Positions 25,619-34,658 of a DNA stretch of 64,000 nt are shown piece by piece. Source of the DNA: Salinibacterium sp. G-O1 (lineage in GTDB: Bacteria; Actinomycetota; Actinomycetes; Actinomycetales; Microbacteriaceae); NCBI RefSeq assembly GCF_030063305.1, contig NZ_JASISV010000002.1, positions 744,001 through 808,000 of the forward strand, read 5' to 3'. The notes below the pieces were generated by a model. It searched no databases, was not told where the DNA came from, and saw only the letters and a program-made list of their open reading frames with translations. Each line of letters begins with the position of its first letter. Position 1 is the stretch's first letter. A program made the translations under genes and the position numbers.

Positions 25619-26169
25619 GACCCTTCGAGATCCGCGGCACCGTCATCGTCGCGACACTTCATGAGGTCGAGTCCGAGATGCTGTGCCAGCTCGCCGGCCA
25701 GCTCGCCGAATTGCTGGGCGACAGGGCGAGGACAGACCGCAGCGACTCCCCCGCGGGTTCCGCCGCCGCGCTGCTGGCGCAATTGGGCATCGGCGGCTCT
25801 GCCTCTGCTCCCCTGGATCCGGCCCTGGCCCGCCTGCTTCCCGATGCATACCGCAATGACCACACGGCGGCCTCTGAGCATCGTCAACTCACCGAGCTGG
25901 GACTCGTGGACCGTAAGATCGCCAACGCCGAGGCCGTCGTGGCAAGTCTCACCAACGATCCTGTCGAACTGACCGACGCCATCGCTCAATCGTGGCTCCG
26001 GACACTTACCGACCTCAGGCTCACCCTCGCGGCACGGCTGCATATCGAGGACGACGGAGATGAGGGCACCGGCGATGACGCCATGCTGGACGTGTACGAC
26101 TGGCTCGGCTACCTGCAAGGAACTCTGTTGGAAACGATCGAGCACCGCGAGGTGAATGGTGAACTCTGA
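25615..26169 (+). CDS. DUF2017-family protein
   Basis: A 184-residue cytoplasmic, mostly helical protein beginning MRPFEIRGTVIVATLHEVE at GTG 25615, which overlaps the clpS stop by 4 bp. DUF2017 proteins sit beside clpS across Actinobacteria, and their role is unknown. A link to N-end-rule proteolysis is inferred from context. In-frame codons upstream of GTG 25615 lie within clpS and do not resemble the family. It overlaps the metallopeptidase gene by 14 bp. Confidence 0.88.
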   Translation: MRPFEIRGTVIVATLHEVESEMLCQLAGQLAELLGDRARTDRSDSPAGSAAALLAQLGIGGSASAPLDPALARLLPDAYRNDHTAASEHRQLTELGLVDRKIANAEAVVASLTNDPVELTDAIAQSWLRTLTDLRLTLAARLHIEDDGDEGTGDDAMLDVYDWLGYLQGTLLETIEHREVNGEL

Positions 26170-26515
26170 TGAGCTCGACGCTGAGCAGTTCGAGAGGCTG
26201 GTCATAGACGAGCTCGATCTGCTTCCTGACGACATGGTCGATGGCCTCGAAAATGTGATCTTCGTCACGGAGGATCGTCCCGAGGATGGGTCGCTCGACA
26301 TACTCGGGCTCTACGACGGGGTGGCGCTCACGGAGCGGGGAAACTACGGTTTCGGTGAATTGCCGGATCGAATCATCCTGTATCGCGAATCGTTACTCAA
26401 TCTTTGTTCCAGCATCGACGAGCTGAAAGAGCAGGTGCACGTCACGCTCGTGCATGAGATAGCCCACTTTTACGGGATCGACGACGCCCAGTTGCACGAC
26501 CTCGGCTGGGGTTGA
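26156..26515 (+). CDS. zincin-like metallopeptidase (PF06262-type)
   Basis: A 119-residue minimal zinc peptidase. The active-site sequence HEIAHFYGIDDAQLHDLGW gives HExxH with downstream Asp/His ligand candidates. Acidic N-terminal region, no signal peptide, so cytoplasmic. Its location after clpS and DUF2017 suggests a part in intracellular proteolysis; no substrate is known. ATG 26156 overlaps the previous gene, and GTG 26159 is an alternative start one codon later. Confidence 0.9.
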   Translation: MVNSDELDAEQFERLVIDELDLLPDDMVDGLENVIFVTEDRPEDGSLDILGLYDGVALTERGNYGFGELPDRIILYRESLLNLCSSIDELKEQVHVTLVHEIAHFYGIDDAQLHDLGWG

Positions 26516-26588
26516 TGGGCGCGTAGCTTGCCCGGCGCCCGCCGGGGCAACGTAGGATTCGAGAAGTTGGTTTTGATCAGGAGGCACC

Positions 26589-27173
26589 GTGTTTTCGACA
26601 CAGCGAGCGACATCGGTCGTGCTGTCTGCGGCAATCGTCGTGGGGCTTGGCGGCTGCTCACTCATTGAGCCTCAGGGCACCGTCGTGCCCCTGACCGGCC
26701 TTGCCGCCTGCGCACAGGGCAACACCTGGAATCTTGATATGACCAAGCTTGCCGAAACGGTAAAAGCCAACATCGCCGCCCAGGGATTCGGGGTCGAAAT
26801 AACCACCGCTGGCAAGCAGGTGATGGTCTGGGATATCGATGGCGCCGTGGTGATCGACTCTGACTACACCCTGACGATCACCTCAGCCCCGGCTCCTGAG
26901 CAGGTGCAAACTGTCACCACAACTCACGTCGGCAAAGCCACCGGCGCCTCGTACATCACCGAAAATATCGCCATCCCACGCGACTGGGATGCGACAGGTA
27001 CCGTCATCAAGACTGTCGGCGACCTCGACGGCACGCCGATCGATCCCGTTCCGTTCTCCGTGCTCAATGCTGACCTCAACGATTCGGTGGGCGTCGAACT
27101 TACCTGCGACGGTGAAACACTCACCACCCACCCTCGAGGCAGCTCGATCACGCAGACCTGGACCAAGGGCTAA
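26589..27173 (+). CDS. putative lipoprotein of unknown function
   Basis: A 194-residue protein with signal peptide MFSTQRATSVVLSAAIVVG and lipobox GLGGC. The mature part is beta-rich, with aromatic and Asp-rich stretches (GNTWNLDMTKLAETVKANIA, VMVWDIDGAVVIDSDYTL), and ends SITQTWTKG. GTG 26589 has AGGAGG 5 nt upstream. It is separated from the Clp cluster by about 70 bp and could share its transcript. No named family recognised. Confidence 0.8.
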   Translation: MFSTQRATSVVLSAAIVVGLGGCSLIEPQGTVVPLTGLAACAQGNTWNLDMTKLAETVKANIAAQGFGVEITTAGKQVMVWDIDGAVVIDSDYTLTITSAPAPEQVQTVTTTHVGKATGASYITENIAIPRDWDATGTVIKTVGDLDGTPIDPVPFSVLNADLNDSVGVELTCDGETLTTHPRGSSITQTWTKG

Positions 27174-27179
27174 ACGGGT

Positions 27180-27725
27180 TCACTGCGTGTGACGGGTGGC
27201 GCGGCGAACGCTCCCGAGGGCCTCGATCGTGTCGGTGCCGTCGACCCGCAGCGTTGAAAGCCGACGAGGATTCTCTCGGGAAATGAAAAGCTCCTCCTGT
27301 GCTGCCCAGCGATCCCAATAGGGCGCGTACGCGTCGCCATCTCGCTCCAATGCCCGCACCTTGCGAGTTGCGTCATCCAGCTCGACCCACACCGCGACAT
27401 CCACCAGCGGCCGTGACGTGCTGCTGATGGCCCCGACTCCTTCAATGATGATCGGAGCGGATGCGTCGAGCTGATGCCAGGCGCCCGGCGCCCCTGCCGC
27501 CCAGTCCCAGGCTCGCCAGCGCAATGTGGTGAGGATCGAGGCGACCACCCTGCTCCCCTCGTCCAGCCCATCCCAGCCCGGATAGAGGTCGTCGAGCCTC
27601 ACCAGCTGGGATCCCGGCCAGCCGTCCGCGAGCGCGCGCGCCAGCTCCGTCTTGCCGGAACCGGACCGACCGTCAATGAGCACCCGAGTCGCCGGCCCGC
27701 CGGTCGAGAAGCTACGGGCCGACAA
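27180..27725 (-). CDS. P-loop kinase-like protein (uridine-kinase type) in the ECF operon
   Basis: A 181-residue P-loop NTPase. Walker A is DGRSGSGKTELARAL, then VRLDDLYPGWDGL resembling the substrate loop of uridine/pantothenate-type kinases, and IIIEGVGAISS as a Walker-B-like strand. TTG 27725 is the likely start, overlapping the EcfT gene end by 14 bp, with GGTGGAAC upstream; the next in-frame GTG would cut into the Walker A strand. It is the last gene of the TPP-riboswitch operon. A role phosphorylating an imported pyrimidine or thiazole moiety is speculation; a general nucleoside kinase is as likely. Confidence 0.85.
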   Translation of the reverse strand: MSARSFSTGGPATRVLIDGRSGSGKTELARALADGWPGSQLVRLDDLYPGWDGLDEGSRVVASILTTLRWRAWDWAAGAPGAWHQLDASAPIIIEGVGAISSTSRPLVDVAVWVELDDATRKVRALERDGDAYAPYWDRWAAQEELFISRENPRRLSTLRVDGTDTIEALGSVRRATRHTQ

Positions 27726-28461
27726 TGAAGTTCCACCGCCCCGACAGCACTGCTGCGGCGATCGCCACCAGCCCGATCGACAGGCCCGCTGCCATAACGA
27801 GCCACTCCCGCGACCCCCACGGCGATTCCCTCGCCCACGTCCGTTGAGCGGGGGCACCGAAGCCGCGTGCCTCCATGGCCGTTGCCAGAGCACTCCCGCG
27901 GCGGATGGACAACACGAACAGCGCGAAGGCCTGACCTGCGATGCGCCGGATGCGCCCGGTGTCTGCAACCCCTCGAGCCCGGCGCGCGAGCTCGAGCGAT
28001 CGCCAGTCCTCCATGAAGAGTGGGACGAGGCGCATCCCGGCAAGAGCGCCGAGTACGAATCGGGCCGGCAACTTCGCGCGCTGGGCGAGACCGTCGGCGA
28101 GGTCAGTGGGGTCGATGCTCACGAACAGCACCACTGCCGGGAGCCCGATCGCCAACACCCTCAGCACCGTCGCGATCGCGAGGGTGATCGATCCATCACT
28201 CACGCGAGCGAGGGCGAACTCGAAGTAGATGGCTCCGTCGGTCTGGCCGTACAGCGCGATCGTGACACCAGTGAGCGGAGCTGCGATCCACACCGGCAGG
28301 GTGCGCAGCCAGAACACTCTCGCTTTCATGCGGATGAAGGCGAACACGACAAATTCGAGCGCCAGCGCCACCGTCGCAGACACCCAGTCGATGGTCAGCA
28401 CGAGGCAGATGGCGAGCAACAGTGCGGCAGCGAGCTTGGCCACCGGGTTTACGGTGGTCAT
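27712..28461 (-). CDS. ECF transporter transmembrane component (EcfT, YkoC-like)
   Basis: A 249-residue membrane protein with about five membrane segments. The two coupling motifs that contact the ATPases are RSLELARRARGVAD and ATAMEARGFG. It forms the scaffold of an energy-coupling-factor importer with the fused ATPase and the YkoE-like S component. ATG 28461 overlaps the ATPase stop (ATGA). Riboswitch context indicates uptake of thiamine or its HMP precursor. Confidence 0.92.
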   Translation of the reverse strand: MTTVNPVAKLAAALLLAICLVLTIDWVSATVALALEFVVFAFIRMKARVFWLRTLPVWIAAPLTGVTIALYGQTDGAIYFEFALARVSDGSITLAIATVLRVLAIGLPAVVLFVSIDPTDLADGLAQRAKLPARFVLGALAGMRLVPLFMEDWRSLELARRARGVADTGRIRRIAGQAFALFVLSIRRGSALATAMEARGFGAPAQRTWARESPWGSREWLVMAAGLSIGLVAIAAAVLSGRWNFIVGP

Positions 28462-29891
28462 GAGAGTGTCACCGTGGCGTCGGCAAGGGCATCCACCAGA
28501 TCCAGGTCATGGGTGATTGTCACAACGGCCGTGCCGTCGTCGACGAGACCGGCGAGCAGCGCAACGAGTTCGCTCCAGGTACGCGAATCCTGTCCGAAGG
28601 TCGGTTCGTCGAGCACCAGCACCCTGGGTCTGGTTGCCAAAGCTGTGGCAACACTCAACCGGCGTTTCTCGCCGCCAGACAGAGTGAACGGGTTTGCCTC
28701 GGCAAGCGACGCGAGCCGAAGGCGGTCGAGCAGTTCGGACACTCGCGTACGGGTCTCGCTGTCCGACAGACCGAGAGCTTTCGGACCCACCTCGAGTTCG
28801 GCGCGCACCGTCGCGGCGATGAACTGGTGCTCCGGCTGTTGGAACACCGTGCCGATGCGCGTCAACAGCTGCCGTGATCGCCACTTGATTGGATGCGGCC
28901 CCGCGTCGCCTGCCAGTTCAGCGCCCGCGACGACCTCGCCACCCACCGGCGGCAGCAGCCCCGCCAGGGTGAGCCCCAGCGTCGACTTTCCGGCGCCGTT
29001 CGGGCCCGTGATCGCCAGAGTGGCACCGCCGCACACGCGCAGGTCGATCCCCTCCTGCACCGCCATGCGTGACCGCCCCACACTGAGTTCACGCGTCTCG
29101 AGCATGAGCTGTTCAGCAGCCCTGTGCCGTCGCGCTGGACGTGCTGGTGGATGCCCGGCAACCCAGACCCCACCGGCGGCGAGTTCTGCACCCCGGGCTC
29201 CCAGCACGGAGCCTGGGTCACCATCGGCGATCGCCCCTCCACCGGTCTCCAGGACGACCACCCGATCCACGACGCCCTGCCAGACCGCCACGCGGTGTTC
29301 GATCACGATGAGGGTTGCACCGGTCAATTGCGCCACCCGCACCACAGCGTCTCTGACCTCGGTCACACCCTGTGGGTCGAGATTGGCGGTGGGCTCATCG
29401 AGCAAAATCAGCCCCGGCTGCATTGCGATGACCCCGGCGAGCGCCAGCCGCTGCTTCTGCCCTCCCGACAGCGCCGAGGTCGAGCGGTCGAGCGCAACGT
29501 CGAGCCCCACGGCGTCGAGCGCTTCATGGACGCGCCGCCACGTCTCGTCCCGCTGCACGCCGAGGTTCTCGCAACCGAATGCCACGTCGTCGCCGACTCT
29601 GGCGAGAATCAGCTGGCTGTCCGGATCCTGCAGCACGAGCCCGGCACGACCGGGCGCCGGCGGCCGCCCATCGACGAGCATGGTGCCTTCGCGCTCACCC
29701 TCATCGTCGGCGAGCACGCCGGCGAGTGCCTGAAGCAGGGTCGACTTGCCCGCGCCGGATTGCCCGAGGAGCAACACGCGCTCCCCCGGTTCGATGGTGA
29801 GGTTCAGGTCGCGGAGAGCCCAGGCGAGCCTGCCCGCATGGCGCCACCCCCACCCGGTGATGGTGACGCCAGCGGGGACAACGACGCTCAG
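28458..29891 (-). CDS. ECF transporter ATPase, two fused ABC domains (YkoD-like), possible CUG start
   Basis: A 477-residue protein with two ABC ATPase domains in tandem. Domain 1: GQSGAGKST, LSGGQKQRLAL, LILLDEPTANLD. Domain 2: GPNGAGKST, LSGGEKRRLSV, VLVLDEPTFGQD. It replaces the usual EcfA/EcfA' pair. The start is unusual: no ATG/GTG/TTG occurs between the S-component stop and the first Walker strand. CTG 29891, overlapping that stop as CTGA, gives a natural N-terminus (MSVVVPAGVTITGWGW). GTG 29969, 82 bp inside the upstream gene, is the alternative. Confidence 0.9.
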   Translation of the reverse strand: MSVVVPAGVTITGWGWRHAGRLAWALRDLNLTIEPGERVLLLGQSGAGKSTLLQALAGVLADDEGEREGTMLVDGRPPAPGRAGLVLQDPDSQLILARVGDDVAFGCENLGVQRDETWRRVHEALDAVGLDVALDRSTSALSGGQKQRLALAGVIAMQPGLILLDEPTANLDPQGVTEVRDAVVRVAQLTGATLIVIEHRVAVWQGVVDRVVVLETGGGAIADGDPGSVLGARGAELAAGGVWVAGHPPARPARRHRAAEQLMLETRELSVGRSRMAVQEGIDLRVCGGATLAITGPNGAGKSTLGLTLAGLLPPVGGEVVAGAELAGDAGPHPIKWRSRQLLTRIGTVFQQPEHQFIAATVRAELEVGPKALGLSDSETRTRVSELLDRLRLASLAEANPFTLSGGEKRRLSVATALATRPRVLVLDEPTFGQDSRTWSELVALLAGLVDDGTAVVTITHDLDLVDALADATVTLS

Positions 29892-30511
29892 ACCCGTTTC
29901 GCGATCTCGCGCCCGGCCGCGAATCGATGGAGAGCGCCGGTGCGGGCAAGACCGCGCATGGCCAGCCACGACAACAGCCCGGCGATCAGTGCACCACCCA
30001 CCATGGCTGAAATTGTGTAGACCATGACGAACGGGGTGTCTGAACCGGGGTACCAGAGCGTAAGGTCGGTGACGGCCATGCCCAGGCCAGCCCCGACTCC
30101 GGCAAGGATCGCGACACCCACCCGCCAGTTTGTGTAGAGGAAGATCGCGAAGACCAGCTCGGCACCGAGCCCCTGCACCGCTCCGCTGACCAGGGTGAGT
30201 GGGCCCCACTGGTTGCCGATGAGAGCAGACACTGTCGCCGCGACCATCTCGCCGTACAGCGCGGCTCCCGGCTTGCGCACGACGATGGCGGTCAGCACTC
30301 CGGCGAACAGCCAGAAGCCGCCGCCAAGTGCCTGAAGGCCGGGCAGTAGCGCGGCGAGGGGGTCGGTCACCGGGTTGGATGCGACGTTCCATGCGACGAA
30401 GACGAGTCCGCTAGCGACGCCGATAACGCTCGCCACGACGATGTCAACGACCCGCCAGCGGAATCGGGAGGGCGTGGTTGTAGCCGGTGGTGTTGTCAGA
30501 GTGGTTGTCAT
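29888..30511 (-). CDS. ECF transporter S component (YkoE-like, HMP/thiamine)
   Basis: A 207-residue membrane protein with about five segments after a short Thr/Pro-rich N-terminus. Sequence such as GGGFWLFAGVLTAIVVRKPGAALYGEMVA and ISAMVGGALIAGLLSWLAM is typical of YkoE substrate-capture proteins for hydroxymethylpyrimidine/thiamine. ATG 30511 is preferred over an ATG 19 codons upstream because AAAGG precedes it and the longer version would begin inside the riboswitch. It is the first gene of the operon, directly under TPP control. Confidence 0.92.
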   Translation of the reverse strand: MTTTLTTPPATTTPSRFRWRVVDIVVASVIGVASGLVFVAWNVASNPVTDPLAALLPGLQALGGGFWLFAGVLTAIVVRKPGAALYGEMVAATVSALIGNQWGPLTLVSGAVQGLGAELVFAIFLYTNWRVGVAILAGVGAGLGMAVTDLTLWYPGSDTPFVMVYTISAMVGGALIAGLLSWLAMRGLARTGALHRFAAGREIAKRV

Positions 30512-30551
30512 TTCGTGCCTTTCGATTGAAATGGCACGGGTTTCGAGATTG

Positions 30552-30641
30552 CCTCCCTGCGCTGGCATGATCCAGATCAGGTTCGACGGTCGAAGCTTGG
30601 AGAAGCTTCCTCTCAGCCCGGCTCACCGGACTCCCGTGTTC
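30552..30641 (-). promoter_or_regulatory. TPP (thi-box) riboswitch
   Basis: The minus strand carries the conserved thi-box parts in order: ACACGGGAGTCCGGTGAGCC, GGCTGAGAGGAAGC, a variable arm, then CGAACCTGATCTGGATCATG and CCAGCGCAGGGAGGC. It ends about 40 nt before the YkoE start. It binds thiamine pyrophosphate and normally shuts off the downstream genes, here an ECF importer. The exact expression platform is not clear. Confidence 0.96.
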
Positions 30642-30679
30642 AGCAACCATCCTATGCCGAGCAGAAGCAGACGGTGACG

Positions 30680-31480
30680 CTACTTCTGAGCGCTCTCTGC
30701 CCCCGCGAGCCGCTGGGCGAAGTAGATCGGGACGATCGACACCAGCACCAGCACCACCGCGATCACGTTGACAATGGGTGCCTGGTTTGGCCGGAACAGG
30801 TTGTTGAGAATCCAGATGGGCAGTGTCGACATCCCCGGCCCGGCCGTAAACGTCGTCACGATGATCTCGTCGAATGACAGGGCGAATGCCAGCAGGCCAC
30901 CCGCGAGCAGCGCCGAGCGGATCTGCGGGAAGGTAACGAGCCTGAACGTTGTCCAGATGCCGGCGCCCAGGTCAGCTGATGCCTCCTCCAGCGATGTACC
31001 CGTGCGGCGAAGCCGTGCGATGACGTTGTTGAACACTGTCACGATGCAGAACGTCGAGTGAGCGATGACGATGGTGACGAAGCCGAGTTGCACATCGATG
31101 ATGGTGCGAAAGAAGTTGTTGAGCGCGATGCCAGTGACGATGCCGGGCAATGCGATGGGCAGGATCACGAGCAGGCTCACGGCATCCCTGCCGAAGAAGG
31201 TGAAGCGCTGCAGTGCCAGCGAGATGAGGGTGCCGAGCACGAGCGCGATCGCGGTAGACACGACGGCGATCTGCACGCTGGTACCGATCGCCTCCATGGC
31301 TCCCGCATTCTGGAACGCTTTTCCCCACCATTCGAGGGTGAAGCCCGGCGGGGGCCACGTGAGGTTCTTGCTGGTGGAGAAAGAGTTCACAAAGACCACG
31401 AGCAGCGGAAGATAGACAATAGCCAGCACGACACCCGTGACGACCCCGAGCGAGATTCGTGCGGTTCGACTCAAACGCAT
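30680..31480 (-). CDS. potC: polyamine-type ABC transporter permease (PotC-like)
   Basis: A 266-residue inner-membrane permease with six predicted segments. The ATPase-contact loop reads EEASADLGAGIWTTFRLVTF. It pairs with the PotB-like permease whose gene ends 8 bp upstream. AGGAG precedes ATG 31480. It is the last gene of the operon ATPase-binding protein-PotB-PotC. The family moves spermidine/putrescine or related organic cations; the true substrate cannot be read from the sequence. Confidence 0.9.
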   Translation of the reverse strand: MRLSRTARISLGVVTGVVLAIVYLPLLVVFVNSFSTSKNLTWPPPGFTLEWWGKAFQNAGAMEAIGTSVQIAVVSTAIALVLGTLISLALQRFTFFGRDAVSLLVILPIALPGIVTGIALNNFFRTIIDVQLGFVTIVIAHSTFCIVTVFNNVIARLRRTGTSLEEASADLGAGIWTTFRLVTFPQIRSALLAGGLLAFALSFDEIIVTTFTAGPGMSTLPIWILNNLFRPNQAPIVNVIAVVLVLVSIVPIYFAQRLAGAESAQK

Positions 31481-31488
31481 CGCTGCTC

Positions 31489-32415
31489 CTAGAGGCTTTC
31501 GAGCGCGCCGCTGCGGCGGGCTGCGGTCAGATATACGACCATGATGGCGATCGGGATGGTGGCGATTGCCGCGGCCAGCGGCAGGTTGTTCGCTGCCCCA
31601 ACGTTGGTGAAAACGAGGTTGCCCAGCAACTGGTTCGCACCGCCGACGATGTTCACGGTGATGTAGTCGCCCAGCGACAGCGAGAAGCTAAAGATGGACC
31701 CGGCGATGATCGCGGGCCAGAGCATGGGCAACACGATGCTCACGAGCGTCCGTCCGGTCTTCGCGCCAAGATCGCTCGAGGCTTCGAGCAGGGAGTCTGG
31801 CACGCGCTCGAGGCCCGCGTAGATCGGCAGAATCACGTATGGCAGCCAGAGGTACGACAGGGTGATGACGATTGCGGGGATGCCGTACCCCGGGGTCTGG
31901 CCACCGAACGGTGACAACAACCATTCGAGCAACCCGCCCTCGGACAACACGGAGCGCCACGCGTACGCCTTCACAAGGTAGCTCGCCCAGAGCGGCATCA
32001 GGACGGCGATCACCAGGATGCGCCGCAGTCGGGGGCTGGCGACTTTCGCCATGAAGAACGCAATGGGAAGCGCGATCACGATGTCGACGATGGTCACGAG
32101 CAACGCAATCCCTACTGTGCGCAGGGTGACCGCCTGGTACACGGCCCCCGTGAACACCGTGACGAAATTATCCAGTGTCCAGGTCGTCGACACCTCGCCC
32201 GTAAAGGAGTCAACCGACCAGAACGCTGTGACGAGCAACGCGGCAAGCGCCACGATGTACACGAGACCCAGCCACAACAGGGGCGCAGACAGCAGCAGTC
32301 CCAATCGTGCCCTGGCGTGTTGGCTCAGGAATACCGAGACCCTTCGCGCCGGGGTGTGGCGATGTGGCGGGATTCCCGCCCTCTCGATGAGCGGCGAAGC
32401 CGCGTTGCTCGTCAT
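31489..32415 (-). CDS. potB: polyamine-type ABC transporter permease (PotB-like)
   Basis: A 308-residue inner-membrane permease, six main membrane segments after a cytoplasmic N-terminus of about 35 residues. The EAA-type loop is LEASSDLGAKTGRTLVSIVL. It lies 7 bp after the binding-protein gene and 8 bp before the PotC-like gene, so these are one transcript. It forms the channel with PotC. Confidence 0.9.
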   Translation of the reverse strand: MTSNAASPLIERAGIPPHRHTPARRVSVFLSQHARARLGLLLSAPLLWLGLVYIVALAALLVTAFWSVDSFTGEVSTTWTLDNFVTVFTGAVYQAVTLRTVGIALLVTIVDIVIALPIAFFMAKVASPRLRRILVIAVLMPLWASYLVKAYAWRSVLSEGGLLEWLLSPFGGQTPGYGIPAIVITLSYLWLPYVILPIYAGLERVPDSLLEASSDLGAKTGRTLVSIVLPMLWPAIIAGSIFSFSLSLGDYITVNIVGGANQLLGNLVFTNVGAANNLPLAAAIATIPIAIMVVYLTAARRSGALESL

Positions 32416-32422
32416 GCGTGAA

Positions 32423-33589
32423 TCAGCCCTTAATCTCCGACCACGCGGTTGCCCACGCGGAGTAATCGGTGCACTTCACGTCGGTACGGCCATCGAGGCA
32501 GTCCGCTATCGGAGTCGACCAGTACCAGATCTGCGATGCGTAGTCGGCGTCGCCGGCGTGGAAGGCTTCGCAGTCATCGCGGAAGTCACACGCCGCGATG
32601 CTGGACGGCGCCTCGCCGAAGTACGCGGTTGCCTGCGCATTGGCTTCGGGGCTGGCGATGTAGTCGAGCCACGCGTATGCGCAGTTCGGGCTCTTCGCTT
32701 TCGACGCGATCATCCAGGTGTCGGACCACCCGGTGGCGCCTTCTTTCGGAAGCACGACCTCGGTGTTTCCCGTGGAGACGGAGTTCTGGATCACCTGCCA
32801 TGTGGTGCCCACCACCGAGTTGCCGGTCTCGAATGCCTGAATCTCCTTCAGATAGTCACTCCAGTACTCGCCGACGGAGGCGCGCTGCGTCTTCAGAAGG
32901 TCCACTGCAGCGGCGAGCTGAGTTTCGTCCAGCGAGTAGGGGTTGGTGATGCCGAGATCGGGCTGGGTCGCCATCAGATAGACAGCCGCATCCGCGATGT
33001 AGATGGGCGAGTCGTACGCAGTCACCTTGCCGGCATTCGCTGCAGCGTCGTCGAAGACGGCGCTCCATGAGTCGAGACCGTCAGGGAAAACGTCCGTGTT
33101 GTACATGAGGAGGTTGGCGCCGTAGCCGTGCGGGATTCCGTAGCTGACCCCGTCCACGCTGTTCCACGACTTCTCCTTGAGGAAGTCGAAGATGCCGTCG
33201 TAGTTCTCGAGTAGATCGGTGTTGACCGGAGCAACCTCGCCGGATGCCACCAGGCGCAGGCTCGCGTCGCCGGACGCCGCGATGACGTCGTATCCGCCGG
33301 TCTTCATGAGGTTGAATGCCTCATCCGACGTGCCGTACGTCTTGCTGCTGACGGTGCATCCGGTCTGCTCCTCGAAGGCGGACACCCAGTCGACTGTCGG
33401 GTCGTTGGAACCGTCTTCGACATATCCGGGCCACGCGAGGATGGAGACGCTGCCCTCGAAGTCCCCGAGCTCGTCGGCGGCACTACCGCCGTCGCTCGAG
33501 CCCGAGGTGGTGCCACAGGCGGTAAGAACCGCAACCGAGGCGATGGCAAGGCCGGTGAAAATCGCCGACCTTCGTGCTGTGTTGTTCAT
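32423..33589 (-). CDS. polyamine-type ABC transporter substrate-binding lipoprotein (PotD/PotF-like)
   Basis: A 388-residue extracellular binding protein. Signal peptide MNNTARRSAIFTGLAIASVA with lipobox LTAC. The mature protein starts with a PotD-like core (VSILAWPGYVEDGSND, TGCTVSSKTYGTSDEAFNLM) and later PKEGATGWSDTWMIASKAKS. AAGGAG lies before ATG 33589. The W-PGY region corresponds to the polyamine pocket in PotD/PotF. Ligand may be spermidine, putrescine or another amine. Second gene of the operon. Confidence 0.9.
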   Translation of the reverse strand: MNNTARRSAIFTGLAIASVAVLTACGTTSGSSDGGSAADELGDFEGSVSILAWPGYVEDGSNDPTVDWVSAFEEQTGCTVSSKTYGTSDEAFNLMKTGGYDVIAASGDASLRLVASGEVAPVNTDLLENYDGIFDFLKEKSWNSVDGVSYGIPHGYGANLLMYNTDVFPDGLDSWSAVFDDAAANAGKVTAYDSPIYIADAAVYLMATQPDLGITNPYSLDETQLAAAVDLLKTQRASVGEYWSDYLKEIQAFETGNSVVGTTWQVIQNSVSTGNTEVVLPKEGATGWSDTWMIASKAKSPNCAYAWLDYIASPEANAQATAYFGEAPSSIAACDFRDDCEAFHAGDADYASQIWYWSTPIADCLDGRTDVKCTDYSAWATAWSEIKG

Positions 33590-33620
33590 TGCTGCTCCTT
33601 GTACTGACTGGATTTTCGGA

Positions 33621-34658
33621 TCAGGCGGGGATCGGGGCGAGCGAGACGACGTCGGTTCTTGCGAACTCTGCCCTCACCTTCTGGCCCCGGCGGTCATTCC
33701 CGGACAGGGATGACACGTTTTGCTCGAGCACGCTGAGCTGCTGGCCCGACGCCAGCGTCACTAGCAGTCGCGTGCTCGTACCGAGATAGATGACTTCCGA
33801 GATCGTTCCGTCGAGGCTCACAGTGCCTTCCGGCACGGCTGAGCCTGCCCCCGCGAGCGTGATTTTCTCTGGGCGGATCGAATTCGTGCCCGGAACTCCG
33901 AGCACCTCTCGGGATCTGTTCTCGTCGAAGATGTTTGAGGTGCCCACGAAGGACGCGACGAAGCTGGACTGGGGTCGCTCGTAGATCTCGGTCGGCGTTC
34001 CGAGCTGCTCAATCCGCCCCTTGTTGAACACCGCGATGCGGTCGCTCAGCGTGAGCGCCTCCTCCTGGTCATGAGTGACGAAGATGAAGGTGATTCCGAG
34101 AGAGCGCTGCAGTTCTTTCAATTCGACCTGCATCTGTTCGCGCAGCTTCAGGTCAAGCGCGCCGAGGGGTTCGTCCAGCAGAAGCACTTTGGGCTGCACG
34201 ACGGTTGCCCGCGCGAGCGCGACCCGCTGCCGCTGGCCGCCGGAGAGCTGGCTCGGTTTCCTGTCCCCAAAACCCCCGAGGGCGACCGACTCGAGGGATG
34301 CCGCTGCGCGCTCGAGGCGCTCCTTCTTGCCCATCCCCCGCACCCGGAGCCCGTAGGCCACGTTCTCGCGCACCGTCATGTGGGGAAAGAGTGCGTAGTC
34401 CTGAAAGACGGTGTTGACGTCGCGGTCGAAGGGTGAGCGGTTCGTGACGTCGTGACCCTGGAGCTCGATGGTGCCGGCGCTGGGCATCTCGAAGCCAGCT
34501 ATGAGCCGCAATACCGTGGTTTTTCCCGATCCCGACGGGCCCAGCATTGAGAAAAATTCGCCCTCGGCGATGTCGAGGTCGAGGTTGTCGACGGCGTTCA
34601 CCGAGCCGAATGCCTTGCTCAATGCTGTGAGTCGAATCGCGGGTGTCGCTGTTGTCAC
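33621..34658 (-). CDS. potA: polyamine-type ABC transporter ATP-binding protein (PotA-like)
   Basis: A 345-residue ATPase: Walker [10 protein letters not shown] near residue 40, signature [14 protein letters not shown], Walker [12 protein letters not shown], and a C-terminal TOBE region (about 270-345) typical of PotA. GTG 34658 has GGGAGG 6 nt upstream. First gene of the operon, divergent from the GntR regulator with 102 bp between the starts. It powers uptake through PotB/PotC. Confidence 0.93.
   Translation of the reverse strand: MTTATPAIRLTALSKAFGSVNAVDNLDLDIAEGEFFSMLGPSGSGKTTVLRLIAGFEMPSAGTIELQGHDVTNRSPFDRDVNTVFQDYALFPHMTVRENVAYGLRVRGMGKKERLERAAASLESVALGGFGDRKPSQLSGGQRQRVALARATVVQPKVLLLDEPLGALDLKLREQMQVELKELQRSLGITFIFVTHDQEEALTLSDRIAVFNKGRIEQLGTPTEIYERPQSSFVASFVGTSNIFDENRSREVLGVPGTNSIRPEKITLAGAGSAVPEGTVSLDGTISEVIYLGTSTRLLVTLASGQQLSVLEQNVSSLSGNDRRGQKVRAEFARTDVVSLAPIPA

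Noticed and set aside
27652-29733. Long open frame (693 codons) on the plus strand
   Set aside because: It lies opposite the ECF genes with clear ABC motifs; its translation is Arg/Ser/Pro-rich with no domain, as expected from antisense in high-GC DNA.
27712-30511. Cobalt or biotin ECF transporter
   Set aside because: The TPP riboswitch and the YkoE-like S component point to thiamine/HMP instead.
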